DNA of 43,836 bases from Microbacteriaceae bacterium (GCA_025464995.1 JAODMO010000053.1:1-43836), one strand, 5' to 3'; shown: positions 25,325 to 33,061, numbered from the stretch's first letter. Notes: generated from the sequence alone by a model not told the origin. Numbers and translations: made by a program.

Positions 25325-26533
25325 GTGAGTAGCTACGCCGAACTGCTGAAGACCCCCGGGGTCGCCCGAATCATCGCGGCGCAACTCACCGCCCGATTCC
25401 CCTCGGGCATGCTCTCGCTGGCGTACCTGCTGCACATCGAACGCATCCACGACTCGTACGGCGCGGCCGGCCTCGTACTGGCCGCGACCAGCCTGGGCCA
25501 GGCCATCGCCGGCCCGCTCACGAGCCGGTGGATGGGCGTGTGGAGCATGCGCAAGGTGCTCGTGCTCACGATGGTGGTCTGCGCAATCTCCATCGGCGCG
25601 ATGGCCTTCCTCGTGCTGCCGGTCTTCCTCTACATGATCATCGGGTTCATCTCCGGGCTCTCCACTCCCCCGATCCAGCCGGCCGTGCGCACCATCTACC
25701 CCAAGATGGTCAATTCGCGGCAGCTCACGCCGCTGTTCTCCCTCGACGCGTCGGCCCAGGAGATCATCTGGGTGCTCGGACCCGTCATCACCACCTTCGT
25801 CGCGGTGCAGATCTCGACCACGCTCGCCATCTCGCTCGCCGGCATCCTGCTCATCGGCGGCGGACTGTGGTTCATCCTCTCTCCCGAGGTCGGCCGGGTG
25901 CGCATCCCCCGCAGCAAGCGCAGGCTCGGCGTCGTGCTCAAGCGGCCCGCCGTGCTGCTCTCGACGATCGTCGGCTTCCTACTCATCGGCGCGTGTGCCG
26001 CGCTTGAGGCGAGCGTCGTGGCAACCTTCGGCGACCACGGGCCGGAGTCAGGCGTCATTCTCGCCATCTTCGCCACCGGATCGCTCGCCGGAGGCCTCGC
26101 GCTCGGCCACCTCCCCGTCGGGCCCTGGGCGATGGCCCGCCGGATGTTCATCGTCTTCGCCGGGATGGCGCTCGCCCTCGTCGCCCTCGACTTCTGGTGG
26201 CTCGCCGTGACGCTGTTCATCGCGGGCATCGGCATCGCGCCCGCTCTCGCCGTGATGTTCGCGATCGTGTCGGCGACGGTGAAGTTCAGCGATACCGCCG
26301 AGGCGTACGGCTGGGTCGGCACCGGCCAGCTGATCGGGGCCGCGATGGGGTCCGCGCTCGCCGGCTTCCTCATCGACGCCGACGGGGCGACCGGTGGATT
26401 CGCGGCCGCGGCGGCGCTCGCCTTCATCGGCTTCCTCATCCCGCTCTTCCTGCGCGGCTGGCACCCCGACCTGCGCGGGCGCGAGCTCACGTCGCTGCCC
26501 GACACGGCGCCCGTGCCGATCCAGCCCAGCTAG
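25325..26533 (+). CDS. MFS transporter
   Basis: 402-aa major facilitator with about 12 predicted membrane helices in two halves. The first half runs from LTARFPSGMLSLAYLLHIE to AGILLIGGGLWFIL. A basic cytoplasmic loop (VRIPRSKRRLGVVLKR, about residues 197-212) separates it from the second half. The loop 2-3 region SRWMGVWSMRKVLVLT is a degenerate form of the MFS motif A (G-x-x-x-D-R-x-G-R-R). The C-terminal tail ends in a short Pro-rich stretch. The substrate is unknown; the overall look is that of small exporter-type MFS proteins common in actinobacteria. Start GTG, leaderless. Divergent from nrdA; they share the NrdR-box region, but the MFS promoter lies more than 100 bp from the boxes. Confidence 0.88.
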   Translation: MSSYAELLKTPGVARIIAAQLTARFPSGMLSLAYLLHIERIHDSYGAAGLVLAATSLGQAIAGPLTSRWMGVWSMRKVLVLTMVVCAISIGAMAFLVLPVFLYMIIGFISGLSTPPIQPAVRTIYPKMVNSRQLTPLFSLDASAQEIIWVLGPVITTFVAVQISTTLAISLAGILLIGGGLWFILSPEVGRVRIPRSKRRLGVVLKRPAVLLSTIVGFLLIGACAALEASVVATFGDHGPESGVILAIFATGSLAGGLALGHLPVGPWAMARRMFIVFAGMALALVALDFWWLAVTLFIAGIGIAPALAVMFAIVSATVKFSDTAEAYGWVGTGQLIGAAMGSALAGFLIDADGATGGFAAAAALAFIGFLIPLFLRGWHPDLRGRELTSLPDTAPVPIQPS

Positions 26534-26586
26534 CGAGCCAGGGGCGGCGGCGCCCGAAGCATCCGAGCCCCCTCTCGCACCCCGAC

Positions 26587-26635
26587 TCGCGGCATATTGC
26601 TGTTCGCGGCGCCCGACGACAGCAATTCGCCGCGA
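26587..26635. repeat. REP-like palindrome, family 1, copy C
   Basis: A 49-bp palindrome: left arm TCGCGGCATATTGCTGTT, right arm GACAGCAATTCGCCGCGA. It lies between the MFS stop and the alpha/beta hydrolase start. A further partial arm (GCCGCGAATTGAC) follows at about 26661-26673, so the region may hold one and a half copies. Confidence 0.75.
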
Positions 26636-26695
26636 ACGGACCGCTCGGCACGTGTGACCTGCCGCGAATTGACCGCCCGGAGGCGCGAATGCCGG

Positions 26696-26701
26696 TAACG
26701 T
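26696..26701 (+). promoter_or_regulatory. Predicted -10 box of a leaderless transcript (hydrolase)
   Basis: TAACGT, GACCGG, ATG at 26708. No SD. Confidence 0.5.
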
Positions 26702-26707
26702 GACCGG

Positions 26708-27433
26708 ATGCCCGAACTCCCGACCACCCGCTGGGGCGACCCGAGCGCCTCCCGCCGCGCCCTGCTCGTGCACGGCCTCACGTCGAGCGGCGCCACCTGG
26801 TGGCGCGTCGCGGAGGCCCTCGCCGACGACGGATGGTACGTGACGGCCGTAGACCTGCGGGGCAACGGCGACGCGCCGACCGCGGAGAGCTACACCTTCG
26901 CCGACTACGCGGGCGACCTGCCCCGTGGCGGCTGGCAGCTCGTGGTCGGCCACTCCCTCGGCGGTGCGGTAGCGGTCGTCGCCGCGAACGAACCGGGCTT
27001 CACCGAACGGCTCGTCCTGCTCGATCCGGCGCTCGAGGTGGCGGGCGACGACCTGCGCGCGTTGCTCGTCGGCGAGCTCGACGAACTCCGGCTGGATGAC
27101 GCCGGGTTCCGCGCGCTACGTCCGACGTGGCATCCGACCGACGTCGCACACAAGGCCTCGGCGGTGCGACGGGCCGGCGCGCGGATGATCGAGCGCACGG
27201 TCGCCGACAACACACCGTGGACCGTGCTTCGGGATGCCACGACCCTCCCCGTGCGCACCCTCCTGGTCGGCGGCGACCCCGCCGTCTACAGCATGCTGCC
27301 CGCCGAGTCGGCGGCCGCCATCACGGCCGCGAACCCGCTCGTCGACTACCGCGCGATCGCCGGGTCGGGCCACTCGCCGCACCGCGACCGTCCCGTCGAG
27401 ACGATCGCCCTGCTGCGCGACTGGCTCGGTTGA
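26708..27433 (+). CDS. Alpha/beta-fold hydrolase
   Basis: 241-aa single-domain hydrolase. The oxyanion-hole motif is LLVHGLTSSGATWW (about residue 19-32). The nucleophile elbow is VGHSLGG with Ser near residue 83. An acid candidate lies in LLVGGDPAVY, and the catalytic His is in AGSGHSPHRDRP near the C-terminus. The triad looks complete. The substrate is undetermined; esterase, lactonase or thioesterase are all possible. It faces the aldo/keto reductase, with only 1 nt between the two stops. Confidence 0.9.
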   Translation: MPELPTTRWGDPSASRRALLVHGLTSSGATWWRVAEALADDGWYVTAVDLRGNGDAPTAESYTFADYAGDLPRGGWQLVVGHSLGGAVAVVAANEPGFTERLVLLDPALEVAGDDLRALLVGELDELRLDDAGFRALRPTWHPTDVAHKASAVRRAGARMIERTVADNTPWTVLRDATTLPVRTLLVGGDPAVYSMLPAESAAAITAANPLVDYRAIAGSGHSPHRDRPVETIALLRDWLG

Positions 27434-27434
27434 T

Positions 27435-28421
27435 CTACCAGCGCCCGTGCACGGCCTCGCGGAAGTAGCGGCCGTAGATGTCGCTGACGCTCGCGCCGAA
27501 CGACTCGGGCAGAGCGGCGATGGAACCGGCCGAGGCGTTGTTACGGGCCTGGTCGACGTTGCGGGCGCCCGGGATCACCGTCGTCACGCCGTCGAGCTGT
27601 GCCAGCCACGCGAGGGCGGCGACGGATGGTGCGAGGCCGACGCCGCTCGCGAGCTCCGAGAACTCCGTGGCAGCTGCCACGCCCTGCTCGAAGTCGACGC
27701 CGGAGAAGGTCTCGCCGACGTCGAAGGCCTCGCCGTGGCGGTTGAAGGTGCGGTGGTCGTTCGCGGCGAAGGTCGTGTCGCGGGTGTACTTGCCACTCAG
27801 CAGGCCCGACGCGAGCGGCACGCGCGTGATGACGGCGATTCCCGCCTCCCTCGCGGCGGGAAGCACGCGCTCGAGCGGCTTGAGACGGAAGGCGTTGACG
27901 ATGATCTGCACGCTCGCGATTCCGGGGCGCGCGATCGCGGCGAGGGCCTCGTCGACGGTCTCGACGCTCACGCCGTAGCGGGCGACGGCACCGTCGGCGA
28001 CGAGCGTGTCGAGCGCGTCATAGACAGCGTCGCTTGAGAACACCGGCGTGGGCGGGCAGTGCAGCTGCACGAGATCGAGGGTGTCCACGCGCAGGTTCGT
28101 GCGCGAGCGGTCGGTCCACTCCCGGAATCTCGCGAGGGTGAAGTTCGCGACATCCTGCTCCTCACGGCGTCCCATCTTGGTGGCGACGAAGATGTCGAGG
28201 CCGGGGTTGTCGGCGAGGTAGCCGCCGATGAGCTGCTCGCTGCGGCCGTCGCCGTAGACGTCGGCCGTGTCGAAGACGGTGACCCCCGACTCCACGGATG
28301 CGTCGAGCACGGCCCGCGCGTCCGCCTCCGTCACGTCACCCCAGTCGGCACCGAGCTGCCAGGTGCCGAGTCCGATGACCGAGAGGTCTCTGCCGATGCG
28401 CGCCGCGTTGCGAGTTTCCAT
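27435..28421 (-). CDS. Aldo/keto reductase
   Basis: 328-aa NADPH-dependent (alpha/beta)8-barrel oxidoreductase of the YajO/Tas-like AKR group. The catalytic tetrad is visible: Asp in FDTADVYG, Tyr in VYGDGRSE, Lys in VATKMGRR and His in LQLHCPP. Cofactor-end motifs include PLASGLLSGKY and TVIPGARNVDQARNNASA. Cytoplasmic. Start ATG at 28421, 6 nt after TAGGCT, so leaderless. The substrate is not deducible. Confidence 0.92.
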   Translation of the reverse strand: METRNAARIGRDLSVIGLGTWQLGADWGDVTEADARAVLDASVESGVTVFDTADVYGDGRSEQLIGGYLADNPGLDIFVATKMGRREEQDVANFTLARFREWTDRSRTNLRVDTLDLVQLHCPPTPVFSSDAVYDALDTLVADGAVARYGVSVETVDEALAAIARPGIASVQIIVNAFRLKPLERVLPAAREAGIAVITRVPLASGLLSGKYTRDTTFAANDHRTFNRHGEAFDVGETFSGVDFEQGVAAATEFSELASGVGLAPSVAALAWLAQLDGVTTVIPGARNVDQARNNASAGSIAALPESFGASVSDIYGRYFREAVHGRW

Positions 28422-28427
28422 GCCTCG

Positions 28428-28433
28428 AGCCTA
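28428..28433 (-). promoter_or_regulatory. Predicted -10 box of a leaderless transcript (aldo/keto reductase)
   Basis: TAGGCT, CGAGGC, ATG at 28421. No SD. Confidence 0.5.
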
Positions 28434-28434
28434 A

Positions 28435-28686
28435 CCGGGCGACCGACGACTGAATCGCGGGGAACGTTGGCTAGCGACGCCCGACACCTTCTGGACCGGC
28501 CTCGAGACCGGTTGGGCAGCGTTCGTCGGCTTCGTCGGATTCCTGCTCGTCACCGCCGGGGTGCTGCTGCCGTGGGTCGTGCCGGCGGCCGTCGCCGCAG
28601 GCATCGCGGCGCTCGTGGTGCGCCGGGTGAGGATGCGGCGGCTCGCGACGCTGCCGGCCGGTTCCACGCCGGCAGCAACGGAATAG
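28435..28686 (+). pseudogene. Remnant of a DUF4349-like membrane protein (C-terminal end only)
   Basis: The frame ending at TAG 28684-28686 is open for 83 codons but has no ATG, GTG or TTG start. It encodes TPDTFWTGLETGWAAF followed by a hydrophobic helix (VGFLLVTAGVLLPWVVPAAV) and a basic end (RRVRMRR). This is the look of the C-terminal membrane anchor of DUF4349 lipoproteins, whose body is about 250 residues longer. The 5' part appears deleted up to the aldo/keto reductase promoter. I infer a decayed gene; the family assignment is from memory of the TPDTFW-plus-helix ending. Confidence 0.55.
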
Positions 28687-28700
28687 CGGCGGGAAACCCG

Positions 28701-28729
28701 AAACCCCCGCCGGAGACCGGCAGGGGTTT
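28701..28729. terminator. Bidirectional hairpin terminator
   Basis: AAACCCCCGCCGG-AGA-CCGGCAGGGGTTT forms a stem with A-runs on one side and T-runs on the other. It can serve both the remnant on the plus strand and tRNA-Ala on the minus strand. Confidence 0.7.
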
Positions 28730-28743
28730 CGTTACAACAGCTG

Positions 28744-28816
28744 TGGACCCTAGGAGATTTGAACTCCTGACCTCCTCGATGCGAACGAGGCGCGCTACCA
28801 ACTGCGCCAAGGGCCC
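28744..28816 (-). tRNA. tRNA-Ala (CGC)
   Basis: Folds as a standard 73-nt cloverleaf on the minus strand. The acceptor GGGCCCT pairs with AGGGTCC (one G-U). The anticodon stem CCTCG / CGAGG holds the loop TTCGCAT with anticodon CGC. The T-arm has GGAGT TCAAATC-type pairing, and the discriminator is A. The alanine identity is supported by the anticodon; the G3-U70 pair typical of tRNA-Ala is present. CCA is not encoded. Confidence 0.95.
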
Positions 28817-28870
28817 GTGTTGCGTTGCTACGTTACCACGCTCTAGGGGCCGATTCGATTCGAGAGGAGG

Positions 28871-29809
28871 CTAGCTGGCGGTGCGACGGCGACGCAGGAC
28901 CGCGTCGAGGTCGGGCGTCGCGGTCTGCCCGGCATCCACGATTCCCATGGCGGCGAAGCGGCTCGGCCGACTGATCGGGATCGGCTCGACCGGGGGCTTC
29001 GCGGCGGCGGCCCGGGCGGCGCGAAGCTCGCGTTCGGCACGAGCGGCTGCCGCGCGCAGCTCGGCCGCAACCTCGTCGGCGACGATCACGACGGGCTGGG
29101 GGGCCGGCTTCGAGAGGTAGAGCGGCTTGGGCAGCGGGACGGGCGTCCACGGCTTCGCCGTCTCGACCACCGGCTGCTGCTGGTGCTGGTGCACGACGGG
29201 TGCGCTGGGGCGAGCGGCGACGCGCGCGCCCGGCTGCGCGAAGGCCGCGGCTCGCGCACGGCTCACCGTCGCGAGGCGGCCGAGCATGGCGAGGGAGGTG
29301 ATGCCGCCGATCGCGGAGAACGCGACAACCGCGATGGTGCCGGCGGCGAGACCGCTCGTGAGCAGGAGGGAGACCTGAACCACGAGCGTGGCGAGGGATG
29401 CGAAGAGCACAGCGGATGCCGCGACCCGTGTGCGGCGCAGGCGTCGTGAAGCGGTCGATCGTGAGGCGACCACCGCGGCGAGAGCGGGTTGGGCCTGGGC
29501 GAGCTGGCGTGTTGCCGCACGGGACACCGCGGTCTCGCGCGCCCGTTCGACGGCCTCGGCGAGCTGCTCCTGCTTGAGCAGGCTGCGCTGGAGGGCGGCG
29601 ACGCTTCGAGCCGTCGTCTCGGCACGAACCGCGACCGGCACCTCGGCGCTCTCGGCAAGGATCCGCAGCGTCTGCTGCAGACGCACCGCGTTGCGCTCGG
29701 TCGCGAGGTACTCGCGCCGCTTGAGCCACGTCGGAACGAGGTAGACGAGCCACAGTCCCGCGGCAAGCGCGAGCATCACGCCACTGCTGAGACCACCCGT
29801 TATGTTCAT
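28871..29809 (-). CDS. SepX/GlpR-like cell-division membrane protein
   Basis: 312-aa membrane protein. The N-terminal helix and cap MNITGGLSSGVMLALAAGLWLVYLVPTWLKRREYL matches the ...AYLVPMWLRR... start of actinobacterial SepX/GlpR proteins, as I remember them. A charged, probably coiled-coil region follows (about 40-135), then two central hydrophobic segments (about 145-200). After that comes a Pro/Gln-rich linker with HQHQQQ and an Ala/Arg-rich helix. SepX (Streptomyces) and GlpR (Corynebacterium) are tied to FtsZ/Wag31-dependent division. Synteny with rimJ-like and galU genes supports this, but the MoeA-like glp gene often found between them is absent here. ATG at 29809 lies 6 nt after TACCGT. 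Confidence 0.7.
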   Translation of the reverse strand: MNITGGLSSGVMLALAAGLWLVYLVPTWLKRREYLATERNAVRLQQTLRILAESAEVPVAVRAETTARSVAALQRSLLKQEQLAEAVERARETAVSRAATRQLAQAQPALAAVVASRSTASRRLRRTRVAASAVLFASLATLVVQVSLLLTSGLAAGTIAVVAFSAIGGITSLAMLGRLATVSRARAAAFAQPGARVAARPSAPVVHQHQQQPVVETAKPWTPVPLPKPLYLSKPAPQPVVIVADEVAAELRAAAARAERELRAARAAAAKPPVEPIPISRPSRFAAMGIVDAGQTATPDLDAVLRRRRTAS

Positions 29810-29815
29810 GTGCCT

Positions 29816-29821
29816 ACGGTA
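29816..29821 (-). promoter_or_regulatory. Predicted -10 box of a leaderless transcript (SepX/GlpR-like gene)
   Basis: TACCGT, AGGCAC, ATG at 29809. No SD. Confidence 0.5.
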
Positions 29822-29882
29822 CGAGTGCCACGTCGCATTGTCGTGGATGACCGGGGGGTGTGTTCGACGCGTCGTCGAGCAT

Positions 29883-30536
29883 TCATCCGGTGGTGATGGG
29901 CTTCTGCGCCTTGAGGCGGTCGGCCTCGGGCACAACGGCATTCTCGGCGGGAACGCGTCCACCCTTCCAACGCGCCAGCACCCCCGAGGGCACCTCCTCG
30001 ACGGTCAGCGCGAAGCAGAAGTGGTCGCGCCAGTCACCGTTGATGTGGATGAATCGCCGACGGAGCCCCTCGTAGCGGAAGCCGAGCTTCTCGACCACGC
30101 GGAGGGACGGCTCGTTCTCGGGCCGGATGCAGATCTCCATGCGGTGCAGGCCCACCGTGAAGAAGCAGTGATCCGTCGCGAGAGCCACCGCGGTCGGAGT
30201 CAGCCCCTTTCCCGCGAAACGCTCGGAGACCCAGTACCCGATGGTCGCCATGGAGACGGAACCGTAGCTGATCGACGAGACGTTGAGCTGGCCCGCCAGC
30301 TCGCCCTGATACTCGATGATGAACGGCAGGCCGAGGCCCGCGCGAGCATTCGCCTGCAGGTGTCGGATGCTCGCGCGCACGTCGAAGCTCATCGGGCCCA
30401 CCGGGTTGGTCGCCTCCCACTTGCGCAGCCAGGTGCGGTTCTCGATCAACTCGCGCTCGAGGGCGCGCGCGTCCCTGAGGCGCACCGGACGGATCGCGAT
30501 GTCCCCATCGCGCAGTGTGGGGATGAGCGTGGCCAT
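29883..30536 (-). CDS. GNAT acetyltransferase, RimJ/RimL type
   Basis: 217-aa protein N-acetyltransferase-like enzyme. The RimJ-type N-terminus GDIAIRPVRLRDARALERELIENRTWLRKWEATNP is followed by the acetyl-CoA-binding segment IGYWVSERFAGKGLTPTAVALATDHCFF (about 107-134). HRMEICIRPENEPSLRVVEKLGFRYEGLRRRFIHING is the usual substrate and CoA end. E. coli RimJ/RimL acetylate ribosomal proteins S5/L12; the target here is unknown. The ATG at 30536 lies 2 nt after the galU stop, so it is co-transcribed with galU. Confidence 0.88.
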   Translation of the reverse strand: MATLIPTLRDGDIAIRPVRLRDARALERELIENRTWLRKWEATNPVGPMSFDVRASIRHLQANARAGLGLPFIIEYQGELAGQLNVSSISYGSVSMATIGYWVSERFAGKGLTPTAVALATDHCFFTVGLHRMEICIRPENEPSLRVVEKLGFRYEGLRRRFIHINGDWRDHFCFALTVEEVPSGVLARWKGGRVPAENAVVPEADRLKAQKPITTG

Positions 30537-30538
30537 GA

Positions 30539-31429
30539 TTACTCCAGTGTGTCGGAGAATTTCTTCAGCCACGGTCGGAGCTCCGGGCCGAGGTCCTCGC
30601 GCTCGACCGCGAGCTGCACGATCGCCTTGATGTAGTCGAGGCGGTCACCGGTGTCGTACCGACGGCCGCGGAAGACGATGCCGTACACGCCGCCCGCGAT
30701 GTTGTTCTTCGCGAGCGTGCGGAGAGCATCCGTCAGCTGGATCTCGTTGCCCTTGCCGGGCGCCGTGTTCTCGAGCACGTCGAAGACGTCGGGCTGCAGC
30801 ACGTAGCGACCGATGATCGCGTAGTTGGAAGGCGCGGTGCCCGCCGCGGGCTTCTCGACGAGGTCGAGCACCTTCACGACATCGGGGCTGCCCGTCGCTT
30901 CCACCGTCGCAACACCGTACATGTGGGCGACCGACGGGTCGACCTCCATGAGGGCGATGACGGTGCACTCGCGCTTGTTCTGCTCCTCGATCATGCGGGC
31001 GAGCAGCACGTCGCGGGAGTCGATGAGGTCGTCGCCGAGGAGAACGGCGAACGGCTGGTTGCCGACGTGCATCTGGGCCCGCAGCACGGCGTGGCCGAGA
31101 CCGCGGGGGTCGCCCTGGCGCACGTAGTGCATGTCGGCCAGGTCGTTGGAGTACTCGACCTTGTGCAGGCGATCGGTGTCGCCCTTCTGGTTGAGCGTGA
31201 ACTCCAGCTCGGTTGCGCGGTCGAAGTGGTTCTCGAGCGCGGTCTTGTTGCGGCCGGTGATGAGCAGCACGTCGGTCAGGCCGGCGGCGACTGCCTCTTC
31301 CACCACGTACTGGATGGCCGGCTTGTCGACGACAGGAAGCATCTCCTTCGGCATTGCTTTCGTGGCGGGAAGGAATCGTGTTCCAAGACCCGCGGCGGGA
31401 ATTACAGCTTTAGTGATTCGGAATGCCAT
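30539..31429 (-). CDS. galU: UTP--glucose-1-phosphate uridylyltransferase
   Basis: 296-aa nucleotidyltransferase forming UDP-glucose for cell-wall, trehalose and glycolipid synthesis. The nucleotide-binding signature is AVIPAAGLGTRFLPATKAMPKEMLPV (about residues 7-32). Other conserved blocks are DKPAIQYVVEEA, LGDDLI, VEKP, and the late GRRYDTGDRLDYIKAIVQLA. Length and motifs are complete. ATG at 31429 is chosen over a longer upstream frame; TAGCCT lies 7 nt before it. It faces away from the cyclo-ligase gene, with 38 bp between the two start codons. Confidence 0.97.
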   Translation of the reverse strand: MAFRITKAVIPAAGLGTRFLPATKAMPKEMLPVVDKPAIQYVVEEAVAAGLTDVLLITGRNKTALENHFDRATELEFTLNQKGDTDRLHKVEYSNDLADMHYVRQGDPRGLGHAVLRAQMHVGNQPFAVLLGDDLIDSRDVLLARMIEEQNKRECTVIALMEVDPSVAHMYGVATVEATGSPDVVKVLDLVEKPAAGTAPSNYAIIGRYVLQPDVFDVLENTAPGKGNEIQLTDALRTLAKNNIAGGVYGIVFRGRRYDTGDRLDYIKAIVQLAVEREDLGPELRPWLKKFSDTLE

Positions 31430-31436
31430 ACCGGCA

Positions 31437-31442
31437 AGGCTA
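31437..31442 (-). promoter_or_regulatory. Predicted -10 box of a leaderless transcript (galU)
   Basis: TAGCCT, 7 nt, ATG at 31429. It lies within the -35 to -10 zone of the opposing cyclo-ligase promoter. Confidence 0.5.
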
Positions 31443-31455
31443 CCGGGCCACATCG

Positions 31456-31461
31456 TATGAT
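31456..31461 (+). promoter_or_regulatory. Predicted -10 box of a leaderless transcript (cyclo-ligase)
   Basis: TATGAT, TACGGA, ATG at 31468. A near-consensus -10 with no room for an SD. Confidence 0.6.
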
Positions 31462-31467
31462 TACGGA

Positions 31468-32046
31468 ATGTCCGACGACGTCACGAATGAAAAGCGGGCA
31501 CTTCGCGCGGAACTCCGGGAGCGCCGCCGCACCATGACGACCCCCGAACGCGACAAAGTTAACCTCGCCGTAACATCGAATCTGATCGAGCTGACGACGA
31601 GGCTTGGCGTGTCGTCCATGGCTGCGTATCTCTCGACCAACGACGAGCCCAGCACGCGCGAATTCCTGCACTGGGCCTGTGACCACGGCATCCGCGTGCT
31701 TCTCCCGATCTCCCGTGAGGACGGCCTCCTCGACTGGGCCCCCTATGACGGCAAGGACGAAGACGAGGACGTCTTCGGCATGCCGACCCCCACGACCGAG
31801 GTGCTCGGCCCGATCGCGATCAATGGCGTCGATCTCATCATCGTGCCCGCGGCAACCGTCGACCGCACCGGGATGCGCATGGGCTGGGGCCGCGGCTACT
31901 TCGACAAGACCCTCGGCAGCATGGAACGCTGCCCTCCGGTCTATGCTGTGATCTTCGACAGCGAGCTCGTCGACTCAGTGCCCAGTGAGGTGCACGACCA
32001 GCGAGTCAACGGCGTGGTCGCGCCAGGCGGCATCACCACCTTCTAG
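31468..32046 (+). CDS. 5-formyltetrahydrofolate cyclo-ligase
   Basis: 192-aa ATP-dependent enzyme that returns 5-formyl-THF to 5,10-methenyl-THF in folate metabolism. The N-terminal KRALRAELRERRRTM helix, the central VLLPISREDGLLDWAPYDG and the C-terminal signature GMRMGWGRGYFDKTL (the nucleotide/substrate loop) are all present. The ATG at 31468 is chosen because it lies exactly 6 nt after TATGAT. It heads a plus-strand run with the FmdB-like and mscL genes, 29 nt before the next. Confidence 0.93.
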   Translation: MSDDVTNEKRALRAELRERRRTMTTPERDKVNLAVTSNLIELTTRLGVSSMAAYLSTNDEPSTREFLHWACDHGIRVLLPISREDGLLDWAPYDGKDEDEDVFGMPTPTTEVLGPIAINGVDLIIVPAATVDRTGMRMGWGRGYFDKTLGSMERCPPVYAVIFDSELVDSVPSEVHDQRVNGVVAPGGITTF

Positions 32047-32075
32047 AGCCGCGCACCCCTTTCAGGAGTTTCTAC

Positions 32076-32402
32076 TTGCCTACGTATTCCTACAAGCACC
32101 TCGATGACGGAACGACTTTCGAGGTCTACCAGTCGTTCACCGAACCAGACCTGACGGTGTCGCCCACCGATGGTCGCCCCGTGCGCAAGGTGTTCTCGCC
32201 CATCGGCGTGAGCTTTTCGGGCAGCGGCTTCTACCGCAACGACTCCCGCTCCGAGAACAAGACATCGGATGCCGCGGGCAAGAAGGCCGCACCCGCGGAG
32301 TCGTCGTCCACTCCGGCGGCCGCGACCGCTGCTCCCGCCGCGGCGCCGGCCGCAGCATCCACGCCCTCCCCCTCGGCGCCCTCGGCCAAGCCAGCCGCAT
32401 GA
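32076..32402 (+). CDS. FmdB-like protein that has lost its zinc-ribbon cysteines
   Basis: 108-aa protein starting with TTG. The opening [42 protein letters not shown] aligns with FmdB/YHS-type zinc ribbons, normally MPTYEYRCxxCGxxFEVxQSFxDxPLxxCPxCGGxVRKVFS. All four metal-binding Cys are replaced (KHLDDG for CxxCG, SPTDG for CPxCG), and the protein contains no Cys at all. The second half (about 60-108) is a low-complexity Ala/Pro/Ser tail. The domain spacing is preserved, so the fold may persist without zinc. Its TGA overlaps the mscL start by 4 nt. Confidence 0.8.
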   Translation: MPTYSYKHLDDGTTFEVYQSFTEPDLTVSPTDGRPVRKVFSPIGVSFSGSGFYRNDSRSENKTSDAAGKKAAPAESSSTPAAATAAPAAAPAAASTPSPSAPSAKPAA

Positions 32403-32872
32403 AGGGTTTCAAGGAGTTCCTCCTTCGCGGGAACGTGATCGACCTCGCGGTCGCCGTCGTCATCGGCGCCGCGTTCACGGCGATCGTCACGGCGATCGTC
32501 TCGGGGATCTTCAATCCGGCGCTCGGCGCCCTGTTCGACGCCCAGACGCTCAATGATGCATTCGACGTCGACATCCCGACCATGGGCGGCGGTGTCGCCA
32601 CGCTCAAGTTCGGCGTCGTCGTCGCGGCGATCATCCAGTTCGTGCTGGTCGCGGCCGTCGTGTATTTCGCGCTCATCATCCCGATCAACTACCTCAAGAA
32701 GTCGTCGTTCCTGAAGAAGAAGGAGCAGATCGCGGCGGGCGTCGAAGACCCCGCGAAGGAGCCCACGCAGGTGGAGCTGCTCATCGAGATCCGCAACCTG
32801 CTCGCCTCGGGTTCGTCGTCGTCCTCCGCCGTGAGCGACCCGACGGGCAAGCACAGCGACGTAACCGGCTGA
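32399..32872 (+). CDS. mscL: Large-conductance mechanosensitive channel MscL
   Basis: 157-aa channel that opens under membrane tension to release solutes during osmotic downshock. The N-terminal amphipathic helix and first membrane helix are [37 protein letters not shown]. The second helix is [27 protein letters not shown]-terminal bundle helix follows ([15 protein letters not shown]), then a Ser-rich tail longer than in E. coli MscL (136 aa). Start ATG overlaps the upstream stop (ATGA). Forms a homopentamer in known homologues. Confidence 0.96.
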   Translation: MKGFKEFLLRGNVIDLAVAVVIGAAFTAIVTAIVSGIFNPALGALFDAQTLNDAFDVDIPTMGGGVATLKFGVVVAAIIQFVLVAAVVYFALIIPINYLKKSSFLKKKEQIAAGVEDPAKEPTQVELLIEIRNLLASGSSSSSAVSDPTGKHSDVTG

Positions 32873-32881
32873 CGCTTCCGC

Positions 32882-32968
32882 GGGTTGAGCAGGTCACCCA
32901 GCGACCGCATCGAAACCGCGGGTAGCGACACGGGTTTCGATACGGGCCACGGACGGCCCTGCTCAACC
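32882..32968. repeat. Palindromic repeat family 2, copy 1 of direct pair
   Basis: 87-bp element with ends GGGTTGAGCAGG and CCTGCTCAACC and inner inverted segments CATCGAAACC and GGTTTCGATACG. It is identical to the copy at 33062-33148 at all but two positions, exactly 180 bp apart. Confidence 0.9.
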
Positions 32969-32984
32969 AGCGGGTTCGCACCGG

Positions 32985-33052
32985 GTCTCGCGCGTCAAAA
33001 TCACGCTCGCGTGTGAACGTTCGACAGCGAGCGTCACTTTCGGGCGCGAGAC
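32985..33052. repeat. Third palindrome between the two family 2 copies
   Basis: A 68-bp imperfect inverted repeat: GTCTCGCGCG...CACGCTCGC facing GCGAGCGTCAC...GCGCGAGAC. It is unlike families 1 and 2. Confidence 0.7.
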
Positions 33053-33061
33053 TGTGCAGCC

